From the NCBI GenBank assembly GCA_002343445.1, contig DDSP01000033.1:50487-61767 (forward strand): DNA of 11,281 nucleotides, read 5' to 3'. Position numbers and translations under genes: made by a program. Source of the stretch: Chthonomonas sp. UBA2387. GTDB taxonomy: Bacteria; Armatimonadota; Fimbriimonadia; Fimbriimonadales; Fimbriimonadaceae. Position 1 is the stretch's first letter, and each line of letters begins with the position of its first letter. A model generated the notes under the pieces. The model saw only the letters and a program-made list of their open reading frames with translations, was not told the origin of the DNA and did not search any database. Below are positions 1 to 7,462 of this stretch, in pieces.

Positions 1-281
1 CCGTCGAACGCATCCGAGACTTCGGGGTGCCCATCGTCGCCGTCGGCGGAGGTGGCTACTGCCTGACCACCGTGCCCCGCATGTGGGTGGCCGCTTGCCT
101 GACGCTGGCGGGGCTCGACGTGCCCCAACGCGTGCCCGAGCCGCTGGGATCAAGGTGGGGCATGCCCAGGTTTTTCGACGAAGATCTGCCCGAGCCGAGA
201 GAGTCCGGGACTGTATACGCCCATCGAACTACTGAGCAGTATCTGAATTCTGTGGCGGAGTTCATCCCGAATCCACACTAG
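1..281 (+). CDS. Histone deacetylase / AcuC superfamily protein, C-terminal fragment
   Basis: The reading frame is open from the window edge (first full codon at 3) to a TAG at 279-281, giving the last 92 residues of a protein that begins outside the window. The GGGGY motif (residues 15-19 of the fragment), followed by R-M-W and an LTLAGL-like helix, matches the final active-site loop of zinc-dependent class I/II histone deacetylases and bacterial AcuC or acetylpolyamine amidohydrolase proteins. The Tyr of GGGGY is the known transition-state-stabilising residue of the family. The remaining tail, with its P-E-P-L and aromatic/acidic stretch, resembles the AcuC-like C-terminus. The zinc ligands (Asp-His-Asp) lie upstream and cannot be seen, so activity and substrate (protein acetyl-lysine, acetoin-linked or polyamine) cannot be told apart. 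The family call is confident; the exact subfamily is not. Confidence 0.85.
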   Translation, partial: VERIRDFGVPIVAVGGGGYCLTTVPRMWVAACLTLAGLDVPQRVPEPLGSRWGMPRFFDEDLPEPRESGTVYAHRTTEQYLNSVAEFIPNPH

Positions 282-340
282 GACGCGCACAATACGTCAA
301 ACCCGGTGAATCCAATGACTGGGCGTACAGCGTCGGAATC

Positions 341-374
341 TATAGTGACCGAACCACGGCCCGATCCGGGGAGG
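341..374 (+). promoter_or_regulatory. Possible promoter -10 (TATAGT) and Shine-Dalgarno for the HD-GYP gene
   Basis: TATAGT at 341-346 matches five of six bases of the -10 consensus and would start transcription near 353. A strong Shine-Dalgarno sequence, GGGGAGG, lies at 368-374, nine nt before an in-frame GTG at 384. Together they favour initiation at 384 over the earlier in-frame GTG at 306 or ATG at 315, neither of which has a recognisable ribosome binding site. No good -35 is present: ATGACT at 315-320 is too far away. The ribosome site is convincing, the promoter tentative. Confidence 0.4.
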
Positions 375-383
375 CGATTGGAT

Positions 384-1502
384 GTGAACGAGCCGGACTG
401 GAGCGCCAAAGCCCTCATCGTGGACGATGACGCAGACAACCATCTGCTCATTCGCCACGCCCTCCGGGCCACGCCCAACATTCAGGTATTCGGCACCACG
501 GATTGCACGGCAGCCGTCCAGATGTTCGAGGACGTCCAGCCCGACATCGTCCTGATGGACCTGCACATGTCGCCCATGTCCGGGTTCGAAGTGATCGAGC
601 GCATTCTGGAAAAGGTGCCCAGCACGACTTATCTTCCCATCCTCGTGCTGACGGGCGACGACTCGACCGAAGCCAAGCGGCGCGCACTCGCTTCGGGGGC
701 TAAGGACTTCGTCAGCAAGTTCGCCGATCATGACGAAGTGTTGCTGCGCACGCGGAACCTGCTGCAAACCCGCCTCCTGTACAAAGAGATCGAGCACCAG
801 AAGGCCACGCTGGAGATTCGCGTTGCCGAGCGAACCTCCGAACTCGAACAAGCCCAACGCGACGTGCTGACCCGGTTGGCCCTCGCGGCGGAGTACCGGG
901 ACGACGACACGGGGCACCACACCAAACGCGTGGGCAACCTGTCCGCGCTCATCGCCCAAGCAGCCGGACTCGGCACCGACGATGTCGAAAACATCCGGTT
1001 GACCGCCCCGTTGCACGATCTGGGCAAGATCGGTCTCCCCGACGGCATCCTGCTCAAACCGGGCCTTCTAACAGACTTTGAACGCGAGACCGTTCGGCAA
1101 CACGTTCACGTGGGTCGCCAGATTCTCTCGGGTTCTACGTCCGACCTGCTCCAACTCGCCGAGTGCATCGCCTACTCGCATCACGAACGCTGGGACGGAA
1201 AGGGATACCCGGAGGGTCTTGTCGGCGAAGCGATACCTGTTGTGGGCCGCATCGTCGCCGTCGCGGACGTCTTCGATGCTCTCCTCCACCCGCGACCCTA
1301 CAAGAGCGCCTGGGAGTTCGTGGACGCGTGCAACTACATGCACGACCAATCGGGCTTCCAGTTCGACCCAGCGATGGTCACTGCTCTCGATCGCGTCCTG
1401 GAAAGTTTGGGAATCGTCTCGAACGACCTCTTCGACGAGGTCATCGGGGAACCCGATGCCGAAGTGGTCGAGGGCTACCGCTCCCGCATCCGTTGGGACT
1501 AA
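384..1502 (+). CDS. Response regulator with C-terminal HD-GYP domain (putative c-di-GMP phosphodiesterase)
   Basis: A two-domain cytoplasmic signalling protein of 372 residues from GTG 384. Residues about 8-125 form a CheY-like receiver: acidic pocket Asp14-Asp15, phosphoacceptor Asp59 (in LMDLHMSP), Thr90 and Lys112. A charged helix (about 129-164), probably coiled coil, links to the HD-GYP domain at about 165-345. Metal-binding and signature motifs are intact: TGHHTKRV (His179), LHDLGK (His211-Asp212), HHERWDG (266-272) and GYP (274-276). Complete HD-GYP domains usually hydrolyse cyclic di-GMP, so phosphorylation by an unseen sensor kinase probably controls c-di-GMP breakdown. The receiver has Lys-Phe where most have Lys-Pro. 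The frame stays open upstream to GTG 306, but the first 26 codons look unconserved and the best ribosome site precedes 384. The gene ends in a 4-nt convergent overlap with wecC. No partner kinase is in the window. Confidence 0.9.
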   Translation: MNEPDWSAKALIVDDDADNHLLIRHALRATPNIQVFGTTDCTAAVQMFEDVQPDIVLMDLHMSPMSGFEVIERILEKVPSTTYLPILVLTGDDSTEAKRRALASGAKDFVSKFADHDEVLLRTRNLLQTRLLYKEIEHQKATLEIRVAERTSELEQAQRDVLTRLALAAEYRDDDTGHHTKRVGNLSALIAQAAGLGTDDVENIRLTAPLHDLGKIGLPDGILLKPGLLTDFERETVRQHVHVGRQILSGSTSDLLQLAECIAYSHHERWDGKGYPEGLVGEAIPVVGRIVAVADVFDALLHPRPYKSAWEFVDACNYMHDQSGFQFDPAMVTALDRVLESLGIVSNDLFDEVIGEPDAEVVEGYRSRIRWD

Positions 1503-2701
1503 CGGGCGATGCCGCAGAAGTCCATCAGCTTGTCGTTCGCCAAGCCCGCGAACTGCTGGTGCTTGACCAAGCCGACGAGGAGGTCGGAGGACGCCAGCGC
1601 CTCGTCCAAGCCCACCAAGCCCGCGTGGGCGACCGCGTCGGTGGCATAGGGTTCGACGGCATCCACCTGAAGACCTCGTGCCCGCAACCCTTCGAAGATG
1701 TGGAGCGCAGGGCTCTCGCGGAAGTCGTCCACGTTCGGCTTGAACGCCAGCCCCAGACAAGTGACTCGCGGCTCGCGACCCAGTTCGGCACGCAAGCGGT
1801 CGGCGGCGGCGCAGACCTTGTCCATCACGAACTCGGGCTTGGAATCGTTGACGCGCCTCGCACTCTCGATGAGCCTGGCCCGCTCGGGATCCATGGCCAC
1901 GATGAACCACGGGTCCACAGCGATGCAATGGCCGCCCACGCCAGCGCCGGGCTGCAGGATCTTGACCCGGGGATGGTGGTTGGCGAGGGCGATCAGTTCC
2001 CAGACATCGATGCCCACACGGTCGCAGAGCATCGAGAGTTCGTTGGCGAACGCGATGTTGACGTCGCGGTAGCTGTTCTCGACGAGCTTGGCCATCTCGG
2101 CGGTGCGGTCGTCGGTCTTCAGGACCTCGCCCTTGATGAACGTGGCGTAGAGTTCGGCCACGCGCTCGGCGGCTTCGGGAGTCTCGCCGCCGACGATTCG
2201 GTCGTTCTCGACCAACTCGGTCATGATTTTGCCGGGCAGCACGCGTTCCGGGCAATACGCGATGTGGAACTTGGCCGTTGTGAGTTCCCGCAGCCGCTTG
2301 GCGACGTCGCGGGTCGTGCCCACGGGCGACGTGGATTCGATGATGACGGTGCTGCCGTCCTTCAGGAACGGAGCGACGGCTTCGGCGGCGGCGAACACGT
2401 AGTCCACATTGGGGCGGGGGATGGAGCCCTCGTCGTGGTGGAACGGGGTCGGCACGCAGATGGCGTAGAAGTCGGCGGCTTCGGCGGTCGCTTGGGCCCG
2501 CAGGTTGCCGGATTCGACGGCGGACTTCAGGGCACCGTCGAGATCGGGCTCGACGATGTGCGCCTTGCCCTGGTTGATGCTCTCGACGGTCGAGGGCTTG
2601 GTGTCCACTCCGACGACCTCGTGGCCCGCGTTGGCCATGACGGTAGCGGTGGGGAGGCCGATGTATCCGAGGCCGACGACGCAGATTTTGAAGCGAGCCA
2701 T
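1499..2701 (-). CDS. wecC: UDP-N-acetyl-D-mannosamine dehydrogenase (WecC type)
   Basis: A 400-residue nucleotide-sugar dehydrogenase, close to the usual family length. WecC oxidises UDP-N-acetylmannosamine to UDP-N-acetylmannosaminuronate with two NAD+, in the cytoplasm, feeding surface polysaccharide synthesis. The N-terminal Rossmann motif GLGYIG is at 10-15 with Asp33 for NAD ribose. Lys205 and Asn209 lie in AKLVENS. The catalytic Cys259 sits in GVGGHCIAVDPWF, which together with NRHPRV-like NHHPRV (242-246) and LAFKPNVDDFRESP (318-331) matches WecC rather than UDP-glucose dehydrogenase. ATG at 2699-2701 is chosen because the Rossmann strand begins at residue 4; a longer frame exists but adds non-homologous sequence. 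No Shine-Dalgarno precedes this ATG. No epimerase (WecB) or glycosyltransferase gene is adjacent, so the product polymer is unknown. A sibling hexosaminuronate dehydrogenase (such as UDP-GlcNAc dehydrogenase) is the main alternative. Confidence 0.9.
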   Translation of the reverse strand: MARFKICVVGLGYIGLPTATVMANAGHEVVGVDTKPSTVESINQGKAHIVEPDLDGALKSAVESGNLRAQATAEAADFYAICVPTPFHHDEGSIPRPNVDYVFAAAEAVAPFLKDGSTVIIESTSPVGTTRDVAKRLRELTTAKFHIAYCPERVLPGKIMTELVENDRIVGGETPEAAERVAELYATFIKGEVLKTDDRTAEMAKLVENSYRDVNIAFANELSMLCDRVGIDVWELIALANHHPRVKILQPGAGVGGHCIAVDPWFIVAMDPERARLIESARRVNDSKPEFVMDKVCAAADRLRAELGREPRVTCLGLAFKPNVDDFRESPALHIFEGLRARGLQVDAVEPYATDAVAHAGLVGLDEALASSDLLVGLVKHQQFAGLANDKLMDFCGIAR

Positions 2702-2717
2702 GGTGGAAGAAGGCGTT

Positions 2718-2748
2718 GCCCAACCCGGCGCGCGGCTTGGGGTTGGGC
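2718..2748 (-). promoter_or_regulatory. Perfect 9-bp hairpin at the predicted 5' end of the wecC mRNA
   Basis: GCCCAACCC at 2718-2726 is the exact reverse complement of GGGTTGGGC at 2740-2748, with a 13-nt GC-rich loop. On the minus strand the stem starts exactly seven nt after the TACAAT box at 2755-2760, where transcription should begin. The 17 nt between the hairpin and the ATG are single stranded and pyrimidine-rich. A 5'-terminal stem could protect the mRNA from decay or affect initiation; it is not followed by a U-run, so it does not look like a terminator. Confidence 0.5.
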
Positions 2749-2754
2749 CTGTCC

Positions 2755-2760
2755 ATTGTA
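2755..2760 (-). promoter_or_regulatory. Putative -10 box (TACAAT, extended TGG) of the wecC promoter
   Basis: Read on the minus strand this is TGGTACAAT, a -10 hexamer with five of six consensus bases and an upstream TGn extension. It predicts a start near 2748 and a leader of about 48 nt. No convincing -35 is present at the normal distance, which is acceptable for an extended -10 promoter. Confidence 0.5.
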
Positions 2761-2796
2761 CCAAAGGGGGCCGACGGCGAGTCTGAACTAGCGACC

Positions 2797-3354
2797 TTGG
2801 CTCTACCACCCGATCTTGCCTCGCGCCGATTTGCTCTCGCCCTTTACGGGGCGGGCTTTGCGGCCCTTGCGCTCTTGCCCGTACCTCACGGAGTGGCCGC
2901 CTTGGGCGCAGTTGCCGGTTCGTGGGCGATCGGTCGCCTTGTCGGCCAACCGGTGGTCGTCTGCGTGTGCATCGGGTGGGCCACGGCCCATTTCTCAGGC
3001 GGGGCTGGAGGAGCCTCCGGAATGCACCAGTGGATCATGGCCACGTTCGGGCTGGACGCGGACTCGGCTTGGAACGCGATGGTGTTCCTGCGCAAGGGGA
3101 TGCACTTCTTCGGCTATGGTCTGCTGGCCCAGAGCGCCCGGACCCTCGCCTCGCGTCTTGCGCTCCCATGGCCCGTGGTCTTGGGGCTGCTCTGGTGCTT
3201 CGCGCACGCCTCCCTAGACGAGGCGCGTCAGGCGGGCACGTTGGGGCGTACGGGCACGGCTTGGGATGTGTTGCTCAACCTCTCGGGTGCCGCGTTCGTG
3301 ATGGCCGTCGCCGAACTCGCCTCTATGGGCCGACGACTTGGCCAAAGGTCTTGA
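2797..3354 (+). CDS. VanZ-like family integral membrane protein
   Basis: From TTG 2797 this is a 185-residue hydrophobic protein with about five membrane segments (roughly 12-29, 33-48, 51-66, 124-138 and 160-177). The VanZ-like signature is present in order: RKGMHFFGYGLLA (His103, Tyr107), AHASLDEARQ (Asp141-Glu142) and GRTGTAWDVLLNLSG (Arg151, Asp157, Asn161). VanZ-like proteins are small membrane proteins of unproven biochemical role; VanZ itself gives low-level teicoplanin resistance. The start is uncertain: the frame has no ATG or GTG before the first membrane segment, and in-frame TTGs occur at 2716, 2737, 2743 and 2797. The 2716 option would begin 15 nt from the divergent wecC start and run across the wecC promoter and leader, so 2797 is preferred. 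The 3' end overlaps rnhC by 32 nt, tail to tail. Confidence 0.75.
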   Translation: MALPPDLASRRFALALYGAGFAALALLPVPHGVAALGAVAGSWAIGRLVGQPVVVCVCIGWATAHFSGGAGGASGMHQWIMATFGLDADSAWNAMVFLRKGMHFFGYGLLAQSARTLASRLALPWPVVLGLLWCFAHASLDEARQAGTLGRTGTAWDVLLNLSGAAFVMAVAELASMGRRLGQRS

Positions 3355-3961
3355 AGTGCACCTTGCACACGCTTTTGAGCGCGTCCACGCCCTTCGTCCG
3401 AACGATGGAGCGGGCGGCATCCAGCACCGGAGTGGACGCCCCTTTGGGCAGCGTGCATCCCAAGTCGCGGCCCAACGATTCGAGCCGCCGGAGGAACTCC
3501 GCCCGCGCAAGGACCGAGGCCGCCGCCACCGCGATGTCGGCTTCTGCGCGCACCACCGAAACCAACTCGACCTGTCGGCCCTTCTCGAACAGCCGCCGCT
3601 TGAGGCCAGCGGGGTTGGCGAACTGGTCGGAGATGACCTTCTTGGCCGAGACCTTGCCCAGTAGGTCTTCGATGGCCCGCGCATGCCCCCACTCGAGCAA
3701 CTTGTTGAGGTTGCGGATCTTCTCGTAAAGTTCGTTGTACTTTGCAGGCCCGATCGAGATGACGACATGCGGGCACGCGTTCTTGATCGCGACGGAGAGG
3801 GCCAACGCGCGCTTGTCGGTCAGCGACTTCGAGTCGCGAACGCCTTCGAGTTCGGCCAAATGCTCGGGACCCACGTAGCAGGCCGCGATGACCAGCGGTC
3901 CAAAAAAGTCGCCCTTGCCGCTCTCGTCTACGCCGATGTGGCCTTCGTCCATCCGATGCAT
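3323..3961 (-). CDS. rnhC: Ribonuclease HIII, short form without the N-terminal domain
   Basis: RNase HIII cleaves the RNA strand of RNA-DNA hybrids and helps clear R-loops and primers. The catalytic domain is complete in 212 residues: VDESGKGDFFGP (11-22, catalytic Asp12-Glu13), DSKSLTDK (43-50), KYNELYEK (74-81), NLNKLLEWGHA (84-94), SDQFANP (111-117, catalytic Asp112), the acidic cluster Glu140/Asp142 before AVAAASVLAR, and LPKGAS (171-176). GKGD-x-FGP separates HIII from HII, which has GRGPL-GP. Typical RNase HIII has about 300 residues, with a TBP-like N-terminal substrate-binding domain of about 80-90; that domain is absent here. The frame continues upstream only to a TTG at 4009, adding 16 residues that do not resemble it. 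ATG 3959-3961 is preferred; ATG 3950-3952 is also possible. The 3' end overlaps the VanZ-like gene by 32 nt. Confidence 0.92.
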   Translation of the reverse strand: MHRMDEGHIGVDESGKGDFFGPLVIAACYVGPEHLAELEGVRDSKSLTDKRALALSVAIKNACPHVVISIGPAKYNELYEKIRNLNKLLEWGHARAIEDLLGKVSAKKVISDQFANPAGLKRRLFEKGRQVELVSVVRAEADIAVAAASVLARAEFLRRLESLGRDLGCTLPKGASTPVLDAARSIVRTKGVDALKSVCKVHFKTFGQVVGP

Positions 3962-4018
3962 GATACACGTCCCATCAGTGCCCCGGTGCGCGGCTCGCCA
4001 CTGACGCAAGCATGAACA

Positions 4019-4024
4019 ATTGTA
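4019..4024 (-). promoter_or_regulatory. Putative -10 box (TACAAT) of the rnhC promoter
   Basis: On the minus strand TTTACAATTG lies 58 nt upstream of the rnhC ATG and predicts a leader of about 50 nt. The hexamer has five of six consensus bases. No clear -35 is visible. A six-base inverted pair (TCAGTG at 3975-3980 with CACTGA at 3999-4004) lies within the leader but has a large, poorly paired interior. The box sits in the 116-nt divergent region shared with the FG-GAP gene. Confidence 0.4.
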
Positions 4025-4064
4025 AACAGAGCGATTTGTAGTGGTTGTTCTTGCGAATGTCCCT

Positions 4065-4070
4065 TATACT
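4065..4070 (+). promoter_or_regulatory. Putative -10 box (TATACT) placed for a leaderless FG-GAP mRNA
   Basis: TATACT has five of six -10 consensus bases and ends seven nt before the ATG at 4078. Transcription would therefore begin at or within one nt of the start codon. A GGGGA run at 4072-4076 is only one nt from the ATG, too close to act as a normal Shine-Dalgarno, which supports leaderless initiation. The -35 is weak: TTGTTC at 4045-4050 leaves only 14 nt. Confidence 0.45.
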
Positions 4071-4077
4071 TGGGGAC

Positions 4078-5529
4078 ATGGCAAGTCGACGCATCATTCT
4101 CGTGGCCCTGGCGGCCCTCGCGCCGTTCACCATGGCCTTCGGTCCCGGCATCCTGAGTGGCAACGAAAGCGGTGCCCCGCCGACGGTTCACTTGCAGGAC
4201 CCCCTCGGCGGAACGATCTACAATTTCATGGCCTTTGATCCGGCGCATCCATTCGGAGTCAACGTGGCGAAAGCCGACGTGGATGGCGACGGGGTTCCGG
4301 ACTTGGTGATCGGATCAGGACCTGGCGGTCCACCTCGAGTTCGAGTCTTCGCTGGCAGTACAGGCCTTCAAGTCGCCGACTTCTTCGCGTTCGACCCTGG
4401 CCTTACGGGAGGCGTCAATGTCGCCACAGGTGACGTGAACGGAGACGGCTTCAACGACATCATCGCCGGCGCCGGCCCAGGCGGCCAGCCAGCTGTGCGC
4501 GCCTTCAACTTCGCCGACATCGGGGGCGGCCCTATATCCAGCTTCTTGGCCTATGATCCGGCCTTTTCGGGCGGGGTCTTTGTCGGCGCAGGCGATGTCA
4601 ACGGCGACGGTCGAGACGAGATCATCACGGGAGCCGGCGTCGGTGGCACGCCTCAAGTGAACGTGTTCGATGGGATCTCCGGGACCTTCATGCAAGGGTT
4701 CTTCGCCTACACGGGCGGGTTCACTGGCGGTGTTCGGGTGGCGGGTGGAGACTTGGACGGCGACGGTCGCGAAGACATCATCGCGGCTCCGCATTCGGGT
4801 CAGGCACCGGTCTGCGTGTTCTTGGCACCTAACCTGGCGTTCCACAATGCGTTCAACCCTTACGGAACACCATTCGCGAACGGAATCCGGGTGGCCGCGC
4901 TCGACATCAACGGAGACGGTGGGGACGACATCATCACGGGCGCCGGACCCGGCGGCGGCCCCCACGTCAGGGTGTTCGACGGGTCGAACTTCGACCCGCT
5001 GACGCCTCCCGAGATCCAGCCGTTCGGCACGGGTCACAACTCGGGTATCAGCGTCGGTGGTGGTCAACTCCACGTCGACTCGTTCTTCGATATCTTCTAC
5101 AACGTGTCGTTCGGCAACCCGCCCGCGATCCCTGTCGAGATCGTGATGATGGATCTCAACGGGGGCGTTTTGGAGAGAGACTTCCGCATCTTCGATCCGG
5201 GCACACCCACCCGGGTGTGGACCGCCAACGGGTTCAACAACTTCAACTTCTACTTGAAGGGCTTCAACACGCTTGGCGTGGAGGTCCAGAACGTCGGCGT
5301 GTTTGGTGGGGGCACCATTCCTCCCCAGCAGTTGGTCCTCGGCGACTTGGACGGAAACGACTCGATCAACATCGCGGACTTCGGCCTGTTGCGGAACGCA
5401 TTCGGCTCGGCGTCGGGCGACCCGTCGTTTTTGCCCCAAGCCGACCTCAACGGGGACGGCTCCGTGAACATCCAGGACTTCGTGATCTTCCGGCAGGGCT
5501 TTGGACAGAGCGGGCCGGGACGCCCGTGA
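4078..5529 (+). CDS. Secreted FG-GAP/VCBS-repeat protein with C-terminal dockerin-like EF-hand pair
   Basis: A 483-residue exported protein of unknown ligand. The N-terminus has a Sec signal peptide: two Arg near the start, a hydrophobic core (about 6-19), and probable cleavage after TMA at 18-20. Residues about 45-305 hold five FG-GAP-type repeats, each with a calcium-binding D-x-D/N-G-D-G loop: DVDGDG (67-72), DVNGDG (119-124), DVNGDG (173-178), DLDGDG (225-230) and DINGDG (276-281), followed by D-I-I and GAGPGG-like turns. These usually build an integrin-alpha-like beta-propeller; five is fewer than the usual seven. A less regular region (about 310-415) precedes a dockerin-type tandem EF-hand: GDLDGNDSINIADF (422-435) and ADLNGDGSVNIQDF (455-468), the first with Asn in place of Gly-Asp. 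An adhesion or surface role is inferred. ATG 4078 is chosen because it starts the signal peptide; in-frame ATG 4057 is the alternative. The gene ends 4 nt from a convergent lipoprotein gene. Confidence 0.85.
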   Translation: MASRRIILVALAALAPFTMAFGPGILSGNESGAPPTVHLQDPLGGTIYNFMAFDPAHPFGVNVAKADVDGDGVPDLVIGSGPGGPPRVRVFAGSTGLQVADFFAFDPGLTGGVNVATGDVNGDGFNDIIAGAGPGGQPAVRAFNFADIGGGPISSFLAYDPAFSGGVFVGAGDVNGDGRDEIITGAGVGGTPQVNVFDGISGTFMQGFFAYTGGFTGGVRVAGGDLDGDGREDIIAAPHSGQAPVCVFLAPNLAFHNAFNPYGTPFANGIRVAALDINGDGGDDIITGAGPGGGPHVRVFDGSNFDPLTPPEIQPFGTGHNSGISVGGGQLHVDSFFDIFYNVSFGNPPAIPVEIVMMDLNGGVLERDFRIFDPGTPTRVWTANGFNNFNFYLKGFNTLGVEVQNVGVFGGGTIPPQQLVLGDLDGNDSINIADFGLLRNAFGSASGDPSFLPQADLNGDGSVNIQDFVIFRQGFGQSGPGRP

Positions 5530-5533
5530 CGCC

Positions 5534-6252
5534 TTACCGCTGAAGGAAGAACGACACCCAAGACCCGTCGGGTGCGAACACGACGAGCCACATCAGAGTG
5601 GAGGTTCCCTGAGCCTCCACTCTGGCCGCATAGGTCAGGCCCGTGGCCGCGTCACGGTATGCGGTCGTTCCCAGCCATTCCCGGGCGAGCAGGTCGAGAT
5701 GCTCGTCGCCGCCTGCGCCGACCCATGCGGCCGTGCCTGAGGCCAGGCCGTTCGCCGAGGCGTCGAAAAGCGCTGCCGCGTCAAGAAACGCGGGGTCGTC
5801 GGAGAACTCCACGAAGCCCGTCCAGTTGCCGCGAAGATCAATGGTCTCTCGCGAGAGGTCGAACACCTCCAGCGTGCCGCCCTGGTTGCCCTCGGTGCTG
5901 ACCAAAGCCCAGGTTCCTGTCAGTTCGCCGCTCAGGATGGTCGCATCGAGCGTAAGGTCGCCCAGACCGCCGTTCAATCGCACGGTGCCTCCAAACTCGC
6001 TCCCATCCGCAGTGCCGAGGAAGTTGCCTCGGTACAGGGCGCGGTTGTTGACATCCACCACGGTGACCGTGCCCGCAACCGCTCCAAGGTTCTGGGAGAG
6101 TTCGAGTTGCAGCCCGCAGGGCTCGGCGCCGCACTGCGTCAGCCCGATCTCGCCCGTGTACAGCCGCGCCAGCAACGATTGGTGCGCCCCGCCACCGCTG
6201 CCGCCGCAACCCGCCAGAACGCAACCGAGCCCAGCCAAGAGCGCGAACCGCC

Positions 6253-6256
<4 letters not shown>
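5534..6256 (-). CDS. Putative lipoprotein of unknown function, translationally coupled to leuA
   Basis: A 240-residue protein starting at GTG 6254-6256. The N-terminus is a lipoprotein signal: two Arg, a hydrophobic core, and lipobox LAGC with lipidated Cys17, followed by a Gly/Ser-rich tether (18-23). The mature part is rich in short Gly-flanked beta-strands (for example GTVTVVD, GGTVRLNG, GELTGTWAL), suggesting a beta-barrel or lipocalin-like fold. Cys42 and Cys47 may form a disulfide. I do not recognise a named family. The start codon shares bases with the leuA stop (GTGA, 4-nt overlap), and a GAGG lies about 10 nt upstream inside leuA, so both genes are almost certainly on one mRNA. Why a leucine-biosynthesis gene is coupled to an envelope lipoprotein is unclear. 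A perfect 11-bp inverted repeat falls within codons 211-221. Confidence 0.8.
5594..5624. repeat. Perfect 11-bp inverted repeat inside the lipoprotein gene
   Basis: CAGAGTGGAGG at 5594-5604 is the exact reverse complement of CCTCCACTCTG at 5614-5624, with a 9-nt loop. It lies in lipoprotein codons 211-221 and 65-95 nt past the stop of the convergent FG-GAP gene. It could form a stable hairpin in either transcript. Neither direction shows a T-run after the stem, so it is not a canonical intrinsic terminator, but no other hairpin separates these two convergent genes. Confidence 0.6.
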
Positions 6257-7398
<1,142 letters not shown>

Positions 7399-7413
7399 GG
7401 CGGTTCCTTGGGA

Positions 7414-7432
7414 AGCCCGCCAAAGGCGGGCT
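7414..7432 (-). promoter_or_regulatory. Perfect 8-bp hairpin at the predicted 5' end of the leuA mRNA
   Basis: AGCCCGCC at 7414-7421 pairs exactly with GGCGGGCT at 7425-7432 around a three-nt loop. On the minus strand the stem starts exactly seven nt after the TACAAT box at 7439-7444, so it would form the very 5' end of the leader, ahead of the AAGGA ribosome site. Alternatively it serves as a terminator for the upstream dps gene, but only two T follow the stem. No leader peptide rich in Leu codons fits in the 34-nt leader, so classical attenuation is unlikely. Confidence 0.55.
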
Positions 7433-7438
7433 GGTTCT

Positions 7439-7444
7439 ATTGTA
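7439..7444 (-). promoter_or_regulatory. Putative -10 box (TACAAT) of the leuA-lipoprotein operon
   Basis: On the minus strand GTACAAT lies in the 64-nt gap between dps and leuA and shares GTACAAT with the wecC box. The predicted start is near 7432 with an A. The matching -35 position overlaps the dps stop codon and does not resemble TTGACA. Read-through from dps remains possible. Confidence 0.45.
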
Positions 7445-7462
7445 CGACTTCGAGCGGCTCGC

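Noticed and set aside
1068..2809. Long open frames on both strands over the wecC region
   Set aside because: They are GC-driven shadows: translations are rich in Arg, Pro and Gly with no motifs, while the wecC frame holds every family motif. The extension of wecC beyond 2701 adds non-homologous sequence.
4219..4224. TACAAT on the plus strand inside the FG-GAP gene
   Set aside because: It encodes Tyr-Asn in the first repeat and has no start codon context after it.
4270..4990. Possible tandem DNA repeat array in the FG-GAP gene
   Set aside because: The similar blocks are protein-level repeats about 50 residues apart with diverged DNA, as expected for FG-GAP repeats, not a satellite or CRISPR.
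7414..7432. Intrinsic terminator of dps
   Set aside because: The stem is good but only two T follow it, and it begins at the predicted leuA transcript start. A leader hairpin explains it better, though a weak terminator role is not excluded.
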